DNA of 64,000 bases from Avena insularis. Lineage: Eukaryota > Streptophyta > Magnoliopsida > Poales > Poaceae. The stretch spans positions 124,001-188,000 of the forward strand of contig JAJUPC010000228.1 in NCBI GenBank assembly GCA_023614405.1, written 5' to 3'. The notes under the pieces are model-generated. The model was given only the letters and a program-made list of their open reading frames with translations. It was not told the origin of the DNA and made no database searches. The position numbers and the translations under genes are program-made. Shown one piece after another: positions 12,291-22,753 of this stretch (position 1 is the first letter of the stretch; every line of letters starts with the position of its first letter).

Positions 12291-13375
12291 ATGCCTCCCC
12301 GTCACAAGCAAACACCAATCCCAACCCCAACATTACCCCGAAATGCAACAAATGATGAATGCTAAACACGGCTTATGCAATGATGACGACGCTCATCCGT
12401 AACTGTAACAACAACAACAACCCCAACAACAACAACAACAATAATAACAACAACAACCCTCCGTGTTTTGATATGCTCACCAGATTTCTGCCTAAGGCCA
12501 GCTAAGTTTTCGAACGATCGATCCCATGGTGGCCAATGATTGGCTACGCTCAGAACAAAGACTTAGTGACCGAGGATGCACAGATGCTGAAAAGGTCAGT
12601 TTGCGACATCTGTTGGAAGGACCAGCCGCAAGATGGTGGGACAACTTCCAGATTACCACGCCTATTGATGAGGTGACTTGGGCTATCTTTGAAGATGGAT
12701 TTCAGATTACTCATATCTCACCAAAATGATGAGCCCAAAAAGAAGGAATTTCACAACTCAAGCGCCACCACAAAGTGGCTGAATATATTGAAGAGTTCAA
12801 CAATCAAGCGCTTATGCACCGGATGAGGTTGACACCGATGCCAAAAGGAAGGAAAAGTTTCGAAGGCTTGAATGATGAGCTAAATCTACAATTACCTCTG
12901 TGGCGATGTTCCAACTTATCGCCATCGTGTGACAAGGCTGTTATTGTGAGAATAAAATGAAGCAAGTCGAGAGTAAGAAGAGGAAACACTGACAAGCACA
13001 GCTGATCATCACATAAACGATCTCACTATGATGATAGTGTCACCAGATCCCACAAGCATGGGAAGTTTAACAAGCACCACAGCCACAACCGCCATGACAA
13101 CAAACATCATCGCAATCATGACAATGATAAGTACAAGAACCACAAGAGTGGATATAAGAGCCACCATAGTGGAAGTGGAAGTGGAAGTGGAAGTCAACCT
13201 AAGAAGGACAACAAAGTTGAATGCTTCAAATGCAAGAAGTCGGGCATTATGCTAATGAGTGCCCCGAGAAGAACGTTGAAGGACCTAACAAACCCAATCC
13301 TTTTCGAAAGGACAGGTTAACCACATCAATGTGGAAGAAGTCTATGAAGAACCTGATGCCGCTGTCGGTAAGTTC
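12291..13375 (+). pseudogene. gag: Element 1 gag (capsid and nucleocapsid), frameshifted
   Basis: The start ATGCCTCCCCG follows ACCACG and matches the usual plant chromovirus Gag opening MPPR. In order: a Gln/Met-rich head; a poly-Asn linker encoded by an AAC run; a Retrotrans_gag core with NDWLRSEQRLSDRGCTDAEK and LLEGPAARWWDNFQI; the segment MAEYIEEFNNQA; a His/Lys/Ser-rich linker; and a CCHC zinc knuckle at 13222-13262 (C-F-K-C...H...C). One base is missing inside the knuckle, so its His falls out of frame with the first Cys pair. Gag forms the cytoplasmic virus-like particle and binds the element RNA. At least four frameshifts are present, so no full product can be made from the sequence as written. 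Gag and Pol were probably one frame. Confidence 0.85.
12405..12457 (+). repeat. AAC trinucleotide run in gag
   Basis: An imperfect (AAC)n run, interrupted by CCCC and AATAAT, encodes a poly-Asn linker in Gag. The second copy at 21748-21804 has a different unit number, showing slippage since duplication. Confidence 0.85.
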
Positions 13376-13790
13376 GCACTCAATTCCATCTCAAAGATTT
13401 GTACTCTTTGACACCGGTGCATCTCATTCATTCATATCTAAAGCATTTGTCGAAAGATATGGGTTTGCATCTGAAACATTGGGTGTCCGATAAAAGTTAG
13501 CTCTCGGAGGGGATATGATAGTGAGTCTTGGATGCCGGATCTAGTCATAGAGATCGGAAAACATAAGTTTCAAAGAACCTAATAATCCTAAATTCCCAAG
13601 GATTGATGTAATTTTGGGAATGGATTGATGGCTAAGTATGAGGGAGTACTAGATTGTGCAAATCGCACAATTTCACTCACAACCCTCAGTAAGAGGATAA
13701 CATTTAAGTCCAATTTTAAATCTAAAGGAGTAAGCTGAATTCTCTTAAGGGGTTAGTATGGACAAGCAGCTAATTAGGTGTGAGTATCCT
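13376..13790 (+). pseudogene. pol: Element 1 pol: aspartic protease domain
   Basis: FVLFDTGASHSFISKAFVER is clear, with catalytic Asp-Thr-Gly encoded at 13410-13418. It is followed by sequence fitting the usual flap and the ILGMDW region, the latter shifted out of frame near 13612. The protease cuts Gag-Pol during particle maturation. The active-site triad is intact, unlike the minus-strand element. Frame breaks downstream of the catalytic motif make the domain non-functional as written. Confidence 0.8.
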
Positions 13791-14600
13791 GATGTGTTCC
13801 CTAAGAGTTACCAGAATGCCACCAGATAGAGATGTGGAGTTTATAATAGAATTGGTACCAGATCCGCCAAGAGCAAAGAGACCTTATAAAATGTCAGATC
13901 TAACTTAAAGAACTCAAGAAACAACTTGAGAACAATTGCGTAAAGGATTCATCCAGCCAAGTTCTTCATCTTGGGAGCTCCAGCTTTGTTCAGAGAAAAG
14001 AGGATAGAACTCAAAGATTATGCATAGATTACCGCTCTCTCAACGAGGTAACCATCAAGAACAAATATCCTTTGCCAAGAATCAATGACTTGTTTGATCA
14101 GCTAGAAGGAGCTTGTGTTCTCAAAGATTGACCTTCGTCGCTATTTTCAACTCAAGATAAGAGAGCAAGACATACCTAAAACAGATTCACCACAAGGTAT
14201 GGATTGTATGAGTACACAAGGATGCCTTTTGATTAACCAATGCTCCAAAGATACTATGAATATGATGAACAAAGTGTTCATGGAATTTCTACAAGTTCGT
14301 TGTCGCTTTCATCGATGACATCTTGGTCTACTCCAAGAGCAAGGAGGAGCATGAAAGACATCTACGCTTGATACTTGAGAAACTAAGGAACATAAGCTTT
14401 ATGCCAAGTTCAGCAAGTGTGAGTTTTGGTTAGAGGAAGTTGGATTTCTTGGTCATGTTATGACAAAGGATGGTATAGCAGTTGACCTCGCTAAAGTTTC
14501 AGCCGTAATGTAATGGGAATCTCCTAAGAATGTAAAAGAGGTTCAGAGTTTCTTGGTTTAGCAGGTTACTGTAAGGTTCATTGAAAATTTTTCAAAGGTT
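13791..14600 (+). pseudogene. pol: Element 1 pol: reverse transcriptase domain
   Basis: Fragments in order match gypsy RT: a [20 protein letters not shown] segment at about 14030-14090, [20 protein letters not shown] from 14120, and the catalytic F-I-D-D box at 14308-14319, followed by [18 protein letters not shown]. The polymerase active-site Asp pair is present. Indels and stops (for example around 14130, 14210 and 14510) separate these blocks. The enzyme copies the genomic RNA into cDNA in the virus-like particle. Confidence 0.85.
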
Positions 14601-15085
14601 GCTAAACCAATGATGTAATTATTAAAGAAAGATAAGAAATTTGCTTGGTCTCAAGGATGTGAACTCAGCTTTCAAGAATTAAAGAAGAGACTTGTGTCAA
14701 GACCTCAGGTTTCACCAGATTTGGAAAAGGATTTCCGGTATATTGTGATGCTTCTCATCAAGGATTAGGAGCCGATTTATGCAAGGCGGAAAAGTTGTGG
14801 CTTATGCCTCGAGACAACTCAAAACTCATGAAGTAAACTATCCTACTCATGATTTAGAGTTAGCAGCCTGTCCATACACTCAAGACATGGAGACACTACC
14901 TTTGGGAAAACGTTGTGAAGTGTTCACCGACCATAAGAGTTTGAAATATATCTTCACGTATGAGATCAATATGAGACAAAGAAGATGGCTAGAACTTATC
15001 AAGGATTACGACTTGAGTTTGCAATACCACCCCTAAAGCAAATGTAGTAGCAGATGCTCTAAGTCGAAGCATTTGTAAATGGTCT
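14601..15085 (+). pseudogene. pol: Element 1 pol: RNase H domain
   Basis: [39 protein letters not shown] and [13 protein letters not shown] are contiguous from 14779 to 15036, followed by [20 protein letters not shown] and, after a frameshift, an ADALS motif. This is the plant gypsy RNase H region that removes the RNA strand. An upstream frameshift cuts the CDASHQG segment (about 14747). Confidence 0.82.
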
Positions 15086-16140
15086 TACCAAAGGTGAATT
15101 GCCGATGATTTGTGTAAGCAATTCAAGGAACTCGATTGAGATTGTGCCGAAGGACATCTCATGTCTTTGGATGTTCAACCCACTGCTGGATAAGATTAAG
15201 GAAGCCCAAAAGACGGATAAAGAAATCAAGAGATTAAGGAAAGGATTAGCCAAGGGAAAGCTAAAAGTTTCCATATGGACTAACAAGGTACTTTATGGCA
15301 CGAGAAACGATTTGTGTTCCATAAGATCCGAAATGCGGAAACTGATTCTCAAGAAGCCCATAACTCTCCGTATTCTATTCACCCGGAAACACCAAATGTA
15401 TATGGATATGAAAGAAAGATTTTGGTGGAACAATCTTAAAAGGGACATCGCCGAACACATTGCTTTGTGTGATGTGTAGTAGAGTGAAAGCGAGCATCGT
15501 AAACCAGCAGTTTGCTTCAACCAATGCCTATTCTCGAATGGAAGTGGGAAAATATTGGTATGGATTTCATTACCGGATTACCAAGGACCAGGTCGGTATG
15601 ATTCCATATGGGTAATAGTAGATCGCCTAACTAAAGTGGCTCATTTTATACCCAGAAGACAACTTATACCAAAGCCAAGTTAGCCAAAATCTACATGAGC
15701 GTAATTGTATGCCTTCACGTGTACCTAAGAGTATTGTGTCCGATAGAGGAACTCAGTTCACTTCTCACTTTTGGAGACAGCTTCATGAATCTCTAGGAAC
15801 GAGGTTGGAATTCAGACGCTTTCATCCTCAAACCGATGGACAAATGTAAAGGACTAATCAAATTCTTGAAGACATGTTGAGGGCATGTGCCCTAGACTAT
15901 GGAGCAAGTTGGGATGAAAGTCCGCCTTACGCAGAAGTTTTCTTACAACAACAAATACCAATCTAGTATTGGGATGGCACCATTTGAGTTTCTATACTGA
16001 AGAAAGTGTACCACCCCATTGCTATGGAATGGTGTGGGAGAAAGAAGTTTGTTTGGACCAGACCTTATCAAAGACGCCAAGAAAAGGTCAAATTGGTTAG
16101 AGATGATTGAAGATAGCACGCCTCGATGAAAGCTACGCAG
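15086..16140 (+). pseudogene. pol: Element 1 pol: integrase with stop at the catalytic Glu
   Basis: The H2C2 zinc-binding part (MYMDMKERFWWNNLKRDIAE, then IALCDV) runs to 15476, where a stop replaces the last Cys. The catalytic core shows [12 protein letters not shown] (first Asp at 15563) and a second Asp at 15742 in SDRGTQF. At the third position, expected Thr-Glu is ATG-TAA (15844-15849), so the DD35E glutamate codon is a stop. After it comes RTNQILEDMLRACALDYGAS. Integrase inserts cDNA into the chromosome. With frameshifts on both sides the copy cannot supply integrase in cis. Confidence 0.83.
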
Positions 16141-16633
16141 ATGCTAAGCGAGAGAAGTCACTTACGGTTGGGGATAGAGCTTATCTTAGAGTATCACTTC
16201 GTGGAGTAAAAGATTTGGAGTCAAAGGAAAGTTAGCACCAAGATATGTGGGACCATTCAACATTTTAAGTCGCAAGGAGAAGTCAGATATGAAATCGAAT
16301 CGCCAAAGATCTTTACTAGCAATTCATAATGTTTTTCATGTGAGCCACCAAGAAATGTCACCCAAATGGAAGAAACATCTTTGAAAGATACCATATCTTT
16401 GGAAGAAGTTCAACTAGAAAGTGATCTCACCTATGAAGAAAAGCCTCACAAGATACTTGAGACCACGTAAAGAGTCACGAGAACAAAGACTATCAAGTTT
16501 TGCAAAGTACAATGGAATCATCATTCAAGAAGAAGCAACATGGGAAAGAGAAGATGATCTTCTAAAGACCACCCTCACCTATTTGTTAGCCAATCCAATC
16601 TCGAGGGCTAGATTCATTTTAAGGGGTTAGATT
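16141..16633 (+). pseudogene. pol: Element 1 pol C-terminus: chromodomain-like tail, and polypurine tract
   Basis: After a GDRAYLRVS-like segment and FHVSHQEMSPKW, the 3' end encodes degraded KILETT...IKFCKVQWNHHS and EEATWEREDDLL, the C-terminal chromodomain-like signature of Tekay/Del chromoviruses, thought to direct integration to chromatin marks. Frames alternate because of indels. The final stretch TTTTAAGGGGTTAGATT abuts LTR2 and acts as the polypurine tract for plus-strand priming. Confidence 0.75.
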
Positions 16634-19600
16634 TGTAACATCACTAAAAATCATGTTTCAAAACTCATTCATATCATTCTTGCATCATTCATTCATATAG
16701 GGTTTTTCTCAAAATCATTTAGAGGCGTAAGTTTGAGCTATGATTTCATGTGGGCATTTTATCTCAATTGGCCATCACCTTTTGAGACTTGAATGCTTAG
16801 GTACTTGTTTGCTTGCTCCATGGTTGGAAAGAATAGGAGAAGCATTTAAACCCAAAATTTCAATTTAGAAATATTTTCTAAACCCCATTCCAAATATTGG
16901 CAACTAGAGACAAAGAGACAAAGTCTCTGCTTATTTTGAAACCCAAGCTTGACCAAACCTTGCAAGGTAACCACATGGTTATTTGACTGCATTTGAACCC
17001 ACAAGAACCCTGCAAAATCCCTAAAGAAATTTGAATTCAAAAGGATTTGAATTCATATCAAATTCTATTCAGAAAATAGAATTAGAAAAGAAAAGGCTAA
17101 AGAAAAGAAAGGTCGAGCCAGAATCCTGCCCAAAGAATGATCCAGCCCAGCAAGCCCACCCGGGGTCCTCCTTTTTCTTCTCTCACGCACGAGCCCACGC
17201 AGACAGTTACGACAGTGACCCCACCGCACACCACAAGACTCGCCGACAAACGGGCCCGTCCACGCCGCTCGTTTTCCTGCAGATCACGACCATGTCGCCG
17301 CCACAAAGGAAGGCCGTAATGGCGCGGCGAATGGGCTTTAAACCCGAGCGCTTCGTCGATTCCCGCTATAAGATCCTCTCGCCCACGATCTTTTTCCCTG
17401 ACACCTCGCTCACTCCGCCACCAGTCGCCTCAATCAGCTTTTGCACCGCCATGACAGAACCTCTCCCGATCGATTCCGTGAGCCCAGTGTTCCTCTCGCC
17501 TCGTTTGCTATCCCGCCATGAATCTCTGCGCATCATCGACTCGCTAGTCTGTCTTGACGCTTCAGTCGCCGGTTCCACTTGACACCGCGAAAGCACCGAC
17601 GGCGACATCAACTCCGACGAGCTCTAGTGGTAAGTCCAGATCGCCTCGCCCCTAGTTCATGCTCACTACTTCGCTTTGACCTCGCGAACCTAACCGTGTC
17701 CTCGACTTGCCTTGGGGTGATTCATACGACGCCCACGACGACCACCCGACGCAAATGCCGCCCACAACTCCGGCGAGCAATCGCAACCTTGTCCGAGCGC
17801 CTTTGACCAACCGCGAGTACGATAAGCTTCGCCGTGACCTCTCGAGCCCGTAAGCCACCTCCTCTCCTTCTTCTGCATCATCGGCAACATCATCGACCGA
17901 CGATCCGCCACGGTAGCCACCGCCGCCACCGCCAGCTTGGCCAGAGAAGTAGCACCGTTAGATCTGCATCGTAGCGCTAGGATAGATCCACTTAACCTCA
18001 AGCGGACGCGATCTGAGCCAGATTTCATTTAGATCCCACGGCTGTGGAGCTCGATCCAGCGAACCGCACGAGCGAATCGTAACATGACGCGTGGCTAGGT
18101 TAGATCTGAGAATAGAATTTAAAATCAGAAATTTGATCCAAATTCATTTGCCTATATCTTTTGAACCCCACGTTGGAATTTTGCAAACTTTATACCGTTG
18201 GATTCAGAAAACAAGACCTTTCTGCCTATCCTTTTGTTTTGCAAATAGTAACCATTTGATTAGCTTAAAATGCAGAGGCATGTTTGAGGCTATTTTAAGT
18301 ATAGATTTAGTTTAGTATTTTGTTTTAGGGTTATTTAAATTGTCTTGGCTACTTTGTGACTAGTTTCAGTTTCTGTATTCATGCACTTGCTTGGTTGAAG
18401 TTTTCAAAATCATCACTTGGTAGATTCATGCATGCATGCATTCATAATACTTTTGTTTGTATATATGTGTGTAATTGTATGCTACAACTTTGTGTGTAGA
18501 TTTTGCTAGTGATTGTGATTGTGACAAGTGCTACTCTCCACACTACCAAGGCAAGTGATATCTTCATGAATATTCCCTACCTATATTTTATACTTGCATT
18601 AGATATATTTTGTTAGGACTTGCATGTTACTTTTGTCAACTAATGATGGGAAATCCTATTTAGAATAGAATGCTAGAATTGCTAGGAAATTCCCTAAGGA
18701 CAAGTTGCCATGCCATGCTTAGCCTAGCTACTAGAAAACAAGGGTGGTTTATATATTCACACTATGGAAAAATATTCTAAGTCTAAGGACTTGTTTTTAT
18801 TTAACAAAACAACTAAGTTAATGAATCACCGGTGGAATGGAAAGATTGGGTTATGTTGAGTGGTTACACAAGGCCAGGTACTGTGAACCTTGTGTATCTC
18901 ACTTGTGGATGGCCACCCAGGAACAAAGAGATTTGAGTTGTCAAATGTTTGAGAAGCTTCAAGTGCAACCACTTGGTAATATGGGCTCGCCATGATCTTA
19001 GGATGTCGAACTTAGTCTCTTGGACAAGGTGGTAGATGGGTTGATAGGTTGGAGCGCCCATTTGACTAAGGAAAGGCTATCAAGGATCATGTCTTGGGAA
19101 ACCAAGGCTCGTGGGAAAGTGCACCACCTCTTCAGAGTGTATAACCTAAGTACTTAGCCATGTCCCTTGTAAATGACAATTTGAGCTTAAAGACCTTTAA
19201 AATTCAATAATCTCATCACTCCAATTTATAAATAAAACTTGTGGGTGAACAAGGGTTAAAGGATCTTCAGTCTTTGATTGGTAGATGCCCGAGTGGATCT
19301 TCACCGATTGGTAGATACCTTGGGATGGTCTTTGTCAAGCAAAAACTTAGTGTTTTCAAAAGTTAAGGAAAAATCTATTTTGAGCAATGCAAGCCTAAGC
19401 TCCACCAGCCAAATGCATATAGCCTTATAGTCCACTTAAATTATACTATAGGTATCACTTGCCAATACTATTCCAAAGTATTGACCCCCTGTGGTCAGAA
19501 CTTATGATGTTGCAGGTTACTCGATGATGATTAGGAGTCATGAGTCTACACTCAACATGCTTGCCTGTGGCACATGAAGATGAAGACTTATGTTTATTTA

Positions 19601-19789
19601 CATATTCCATAAACTTGTACTAGGCCTTTGGCCATGAGTTGTAAAAGACTATGTTTTATCTCTCCGAATGACTGTAATAAACGACCTTTGTATCTGTGGT
19701 ACTTCATCTTAAACCGTGGATGCTAGCAATGATCCGTGGACTAGCATTGCAATCACAGGATCTTTTCCTTTAATAAGGAGGATCTTACA
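16634..19789 (+). repeat. Middle LTR of element 1 (LTR2, ~3.16 kb)
   Basis: It starts TGTAACATCAC and ends AGGAGGATCTTACA. It serves as 3' LTR for internal region 1 and 5' LTR for internal region 2. It is nearly identical to LTR1 over the AT-rich ends; many small indels lie in the GC-rich part (about 17110-17960). Confidence 0.94.
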
Positions 19790-19791
19790 AA

Positions 19792-19803
19792 TGGTATCGA
19801 GCA
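19792..19803 (+). other. Second primer binding site (degenerate)
   Basis: TGGTATCGAGCA lies 2 nt after LTR2 and lacks one A relative to TGGTATCAGAGCA at 10451. It confirms that a second internal region begins here. Confidence 0.8.
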
Positions 19804-19927
19804 CCGTGTTGCCTGTAGGATTATGACCCTAGGATTGGAAACCACTAAGGAAAATTTTAACTTCTTCTACACTTGTCTATTCTTCTCAGAACTTTTCTAA
19901 TCTTCTCCTTCTCATCTCTATTTGTAG

Positions 19928-20420
19928 ATGAACTCCAACGGTTGTGAAGAAAGGACCACTCATGACCATGACCTTGGAGTGTGAGACCGAGTTTCCCAAG
20001 ATTCTCAAGGACCTCATGGAAACCATGGGAGTACATGGTGCAGCGTACAAGGGCTTTCCAAGGATGGAGGATGGAGTGGAGTATTGGTGGGTGCAACTTC
20101 ACTTGTACAAGAACAAGGAAGACAACCACAAAGAAAAAGGCTTCGCATGTATACCAACACTTTTATGCACACCACATTCTTTGAGTCAAAGAAGAAGCAG
20201 CTTGAAGACTATCAAGGAACTAAGTGCTAGAGTCAAGTGCAAGATGCTCAACCTCCAAAAGACTTAGAGAAAGAGAAGGAATATACCCAAGAGTTGGAAG
20301 TCACCAACCAACTTAAGAGGAGATATTATAGACTTAGTGATAGAAGCATGTGAACAGGATAGGGTGATTGCCACTAGGAACATTGTGTTAGCCACCAGAT
20401 CCAATGAGATAGGATTGTAA
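19928..20420 (+). pseudogene. Second copy of accessory gene, 5' part
   Basis: Homologous to 10585-11075 and better preserved at the start: LMTMTLECETEFPKILKD, then EYWWVQLHLYKNKEDNHKEK in one frame. Indels near 20187 and 20262 break it. It ends EIGL with a stop at 20418-20420 that overlaps the GTAAGC of the putative splice donor. Function unknown. Confidence 0.6.
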
Positions 20421-20613
20421 GCGCACTTCGTTAGTTGACCACCACCTATCACCTTATTTTCCAAAATGATACCTTAAAAGTTTGAACCTTGGTGGTTGTA
20501 ATGGATTTATGTATGCATGACTTGTATGATTTATGTGTTCCATGGTAATGCTTGAATGTTTGTCTTGTTTAATTTGAATTTGTGTTGTTCTAACTTTTCA
20601 ATCTTATAAATAG

Positions 20614-21453
20614 ATGCCTATTGCCATCAAGACTGTTGAGGAGTTCCGGCTACCTGCTTTTGGTCCTCGTGACGTAGAGCTTACTACTTTACTCGATCTC
20701 CTCTTCCTATCATTACGGCACCCACTCACCAAGTTTGAGAGGAAGGACCTTTGGGGCTTCAAGGTGAACCAGCCAGGACGCCAGGCAGAGCCTACTACGG
20801 AGGCCATCGTCTTCAAGCTTATGCACGATGACAGGGAGAGAGGCATGGAGGTTGTCATGCAGGATCCGATAGGGACGATCGTTAGGACGTCACTCCCGAC
20901 AGGTTAGAGGCACTCACTTCCACGCCTTCGGAAGGCGTGATGATGACGGAGAGTCCATTGACTTTGAGGACGACTCAAGGGTCACAGCAGAGCCGATACG
21001 CCTGTACCTCCAGGACTTAGAGACTCTTATTAGGCACGGATACCGATAGGACCAACGCCATGCTTAGTAATGACGAAGCTCCAGCCATGAGAAGGACAAG
21101 CTCTTCAAGCAGCAGACGAGATAGTCAAGGAGATGGAGACGAAGTTCGAGACCCAAGACCGTAAGTTCAAGAGTCAAGAGAAGCGTGTCCAGATAGGAAC
21201 AAGAGGATTCGTGATATGACCGAGGAACTGCAGTCCAAGGACTTCGAGTTAGAGCAAAGCAGACATACGTTGATTGAGAGGCTTCGCCCCTAAGAGGGCT
21301 CTCAAGGCAAAGATCGACTCTTTGACCACTACCATCGAGGAGAACAAGACCGCAATGGAGAACGCAGGCCTTACCTTTGTCGAGGAGGAGATTGAAGCAT
21401 CGAGTAGATTTGACTACTCGCTTATCTTTATTTACCGCACTTGTTATTTATGA
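20614..21453 (+). pseudogene. Second copy of accessory gene, 3' part (coiled coil)
   Basis: MPIAIKTVEEFRLPAFGPRD opens this part, followed by KFERKDLWGFKVNQPG, EAIVFKLMHDDRERGMEVVM and the coiled-coil region with EIVKEMETKFETQDRKFK and TTTIEENKTAMENAGLTF. Frameshifts occur near 20905 and between 21030 and 21300, at positions different from the first copy. The intron-like gap before it (20421-20613) is conserved. Confidence 0.6.
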
Positions 21454-21635
21454 ACTTATTGTTGGACCATCCGGCATGTGGATGGCTTGCCACTTGTATG
21501 TTTGTACTTTGAGATTTTTGTTCTTGTTGTTTAGCTTTTATCCTAATATTGCTTGCTATGTGTTTGCTTGTGTAATGTATTGTGCATAAATCATGTAAGG
21601 GTATCTCATTCTTATCTCTATATGAATAAACCATG

Positions 21636-22467
21636 ATGCCTCCCCGTCAGCAAACACCAATCCCAACCCCAACATTACCCCAAATGCAACAAATGATGAA
21701 TGCAAAACACAGCTTATGCAAATGATGACGACGCTCATCCGTAACAGAACAACAACAACAACCCCAACAACAACAACAACAACAACAATAACAACAACAA
21801 CAACCCTCCGTGTTTTGATATGCTCACCAGATTTCGCCTAAGGCCACTAAGTTTTCGAACGACCGATCCCATGGTGGCCAATGATTGGCTACGCTCAGAA
21901 CAAAGACTTAGTGACCGTGGGATGCACAGATGCTGAAAAGGTCAGTTTGCAAGACACTGTTGGAAGGACCACCGCAGATGGTGGGACAACTTCCAGATTA
22001 CCACGCCTATTGATGAGGTGACTTGGGCTATCTTTGAAGATGGATTTCAGACTACTCATATCTCACCAGGTATGATGAGCCGAAAAGAAGGAATTTCACA
22101 ACTGAAGCAGCGCCACCACAACGTGGCTGAATATATTGAAGAGTTCAACAATCTGCGGCTATGCACCGGATGAGGTTGACATCGATGCCAAAAGGAAGGA
22201 AAAGTTTCGAAGGCTTGAATGATGAGCTAAATCTCTACCCTGTTCGTGGCGATGTTCCAACTTATCGCCATCAGTGTGACAAGGTCATTATTGTGGAGAA
22301 TAAAATGAAGCAAGTCGAGAGTAAGAAGAGGAAACACTCCGACAAGCACAGCTCGGGATCATCACATAAACGATCTCACTATGATGATAGTGTCAGCTCA
22401 GGATCCCACAAGCATGGGAAGTTTAACAAGCACCACAGCCACAACCGTCATGACAACAAACATCATC
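21636..22467 (+). pseudogene. gag: Second gag copy, 3'-truncated
   Basis: It starts MPPRQQTPIPTPT, with poly-Asn (AAC run at 21748-21804), a frameshifted core around GCTDAEKV, the MRLTSMPKGRKSFEGLNDEL segment and the His-rich linker (KHSSGSSHKRSHYDDSVSSG onward). It stops abruptly inside the linker at the deletion junction; zinc knuckle and all of pol are absent. Confidence 0.82.
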
Positions 22468-22470
22468 GCA
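22468..22470. other. Deletion junction with GCA microhomology (gag to LTR)
   Basis: Left of the junction the sequence matches the gag linker (CATCATCGCA; parental copy continues AATCATGAC). Right of it the sequence matches the LTR (GCAGGTTACT, at 19512 in LTR2). GCA is shared by both parents, the mark of illegitimate end joining or template switching. The deletion removed the gag end, all of pol and about 2.9 kb of the third LTR. Confidence 0.88.
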
Positions 22471-22748
22471 GGTTACTCTGATGATGATTAGGAGTCATGA
22501 GTCTACACTCAACATGCTTGCCTGTGGCACATGAAGATGAAGACTTATGTTTATTTACATATTCCATAAACTCTTGTACTAGGCCTTTGGCCATGAGTTG
22601 TAAAAGACTATGTTTTATCTCTGGAATGACTGTAATAAACGACCTTTGTATCTGTGTACTTCATCTTAAACTGTGGACGCTAGCAATGATCCAGGGACTA
22701 GCATTGCAATCACAGGGATCTTTTCCTTTAATAAGGAGGGATCTTACA
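22471..22748 (+). repeat. 3' remnant of third LTR of element 1
   Basis: 278 bp collinear with 19515-19789 (GGTTACTC to CTTACA), ending at the right target duplication. Confidence 0.92.
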
Positions 22749-22753
22749 CCTAT
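22749..22753. other. Right target-site duplication of element 1 (CCTAT)
   Basis: Exact match to 7298-7302, directly after the terminal CTTACA of the third LTR fragment. Confidence 0.93.

Larger units (their letters stand above)
7303..22748 (+). mobile_element. Composite Ty3/gypsy (Tekay/Del-like chromovirus) element: LTR-internal-LTR-partial internal-partial LTR
   Basis: This 15.4-kb unit lies between perfect CCTAT duplications. It reads LTR1 (7303-10448), internal region 1 (10449-16633, accessory gene, gag and pol), LTR2 (16634-19789), internal region 2 (19790-22467, accessory gene and gag only) and the last 278 bp of a third LTR (22471-22748). Pol order is protease, RT, RNase H, integrase, then a chromodomain-like tail, which indicates gypsy, and the tail is of the type known from the Tekay/Del lineage. 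One outer duplication implies a single insertion, followed by recombination and a large deletion in the second unit. All coding regions carry frameshifts or stops. Family name not assigned. Confidence 0.93.

Noticed and set aside
12405..12457. Independent microsatellite locus
   Set aside because: It is inside gag and encodes the poly-Asn linker found in related Gag proteins, so it is noted as part of gag.
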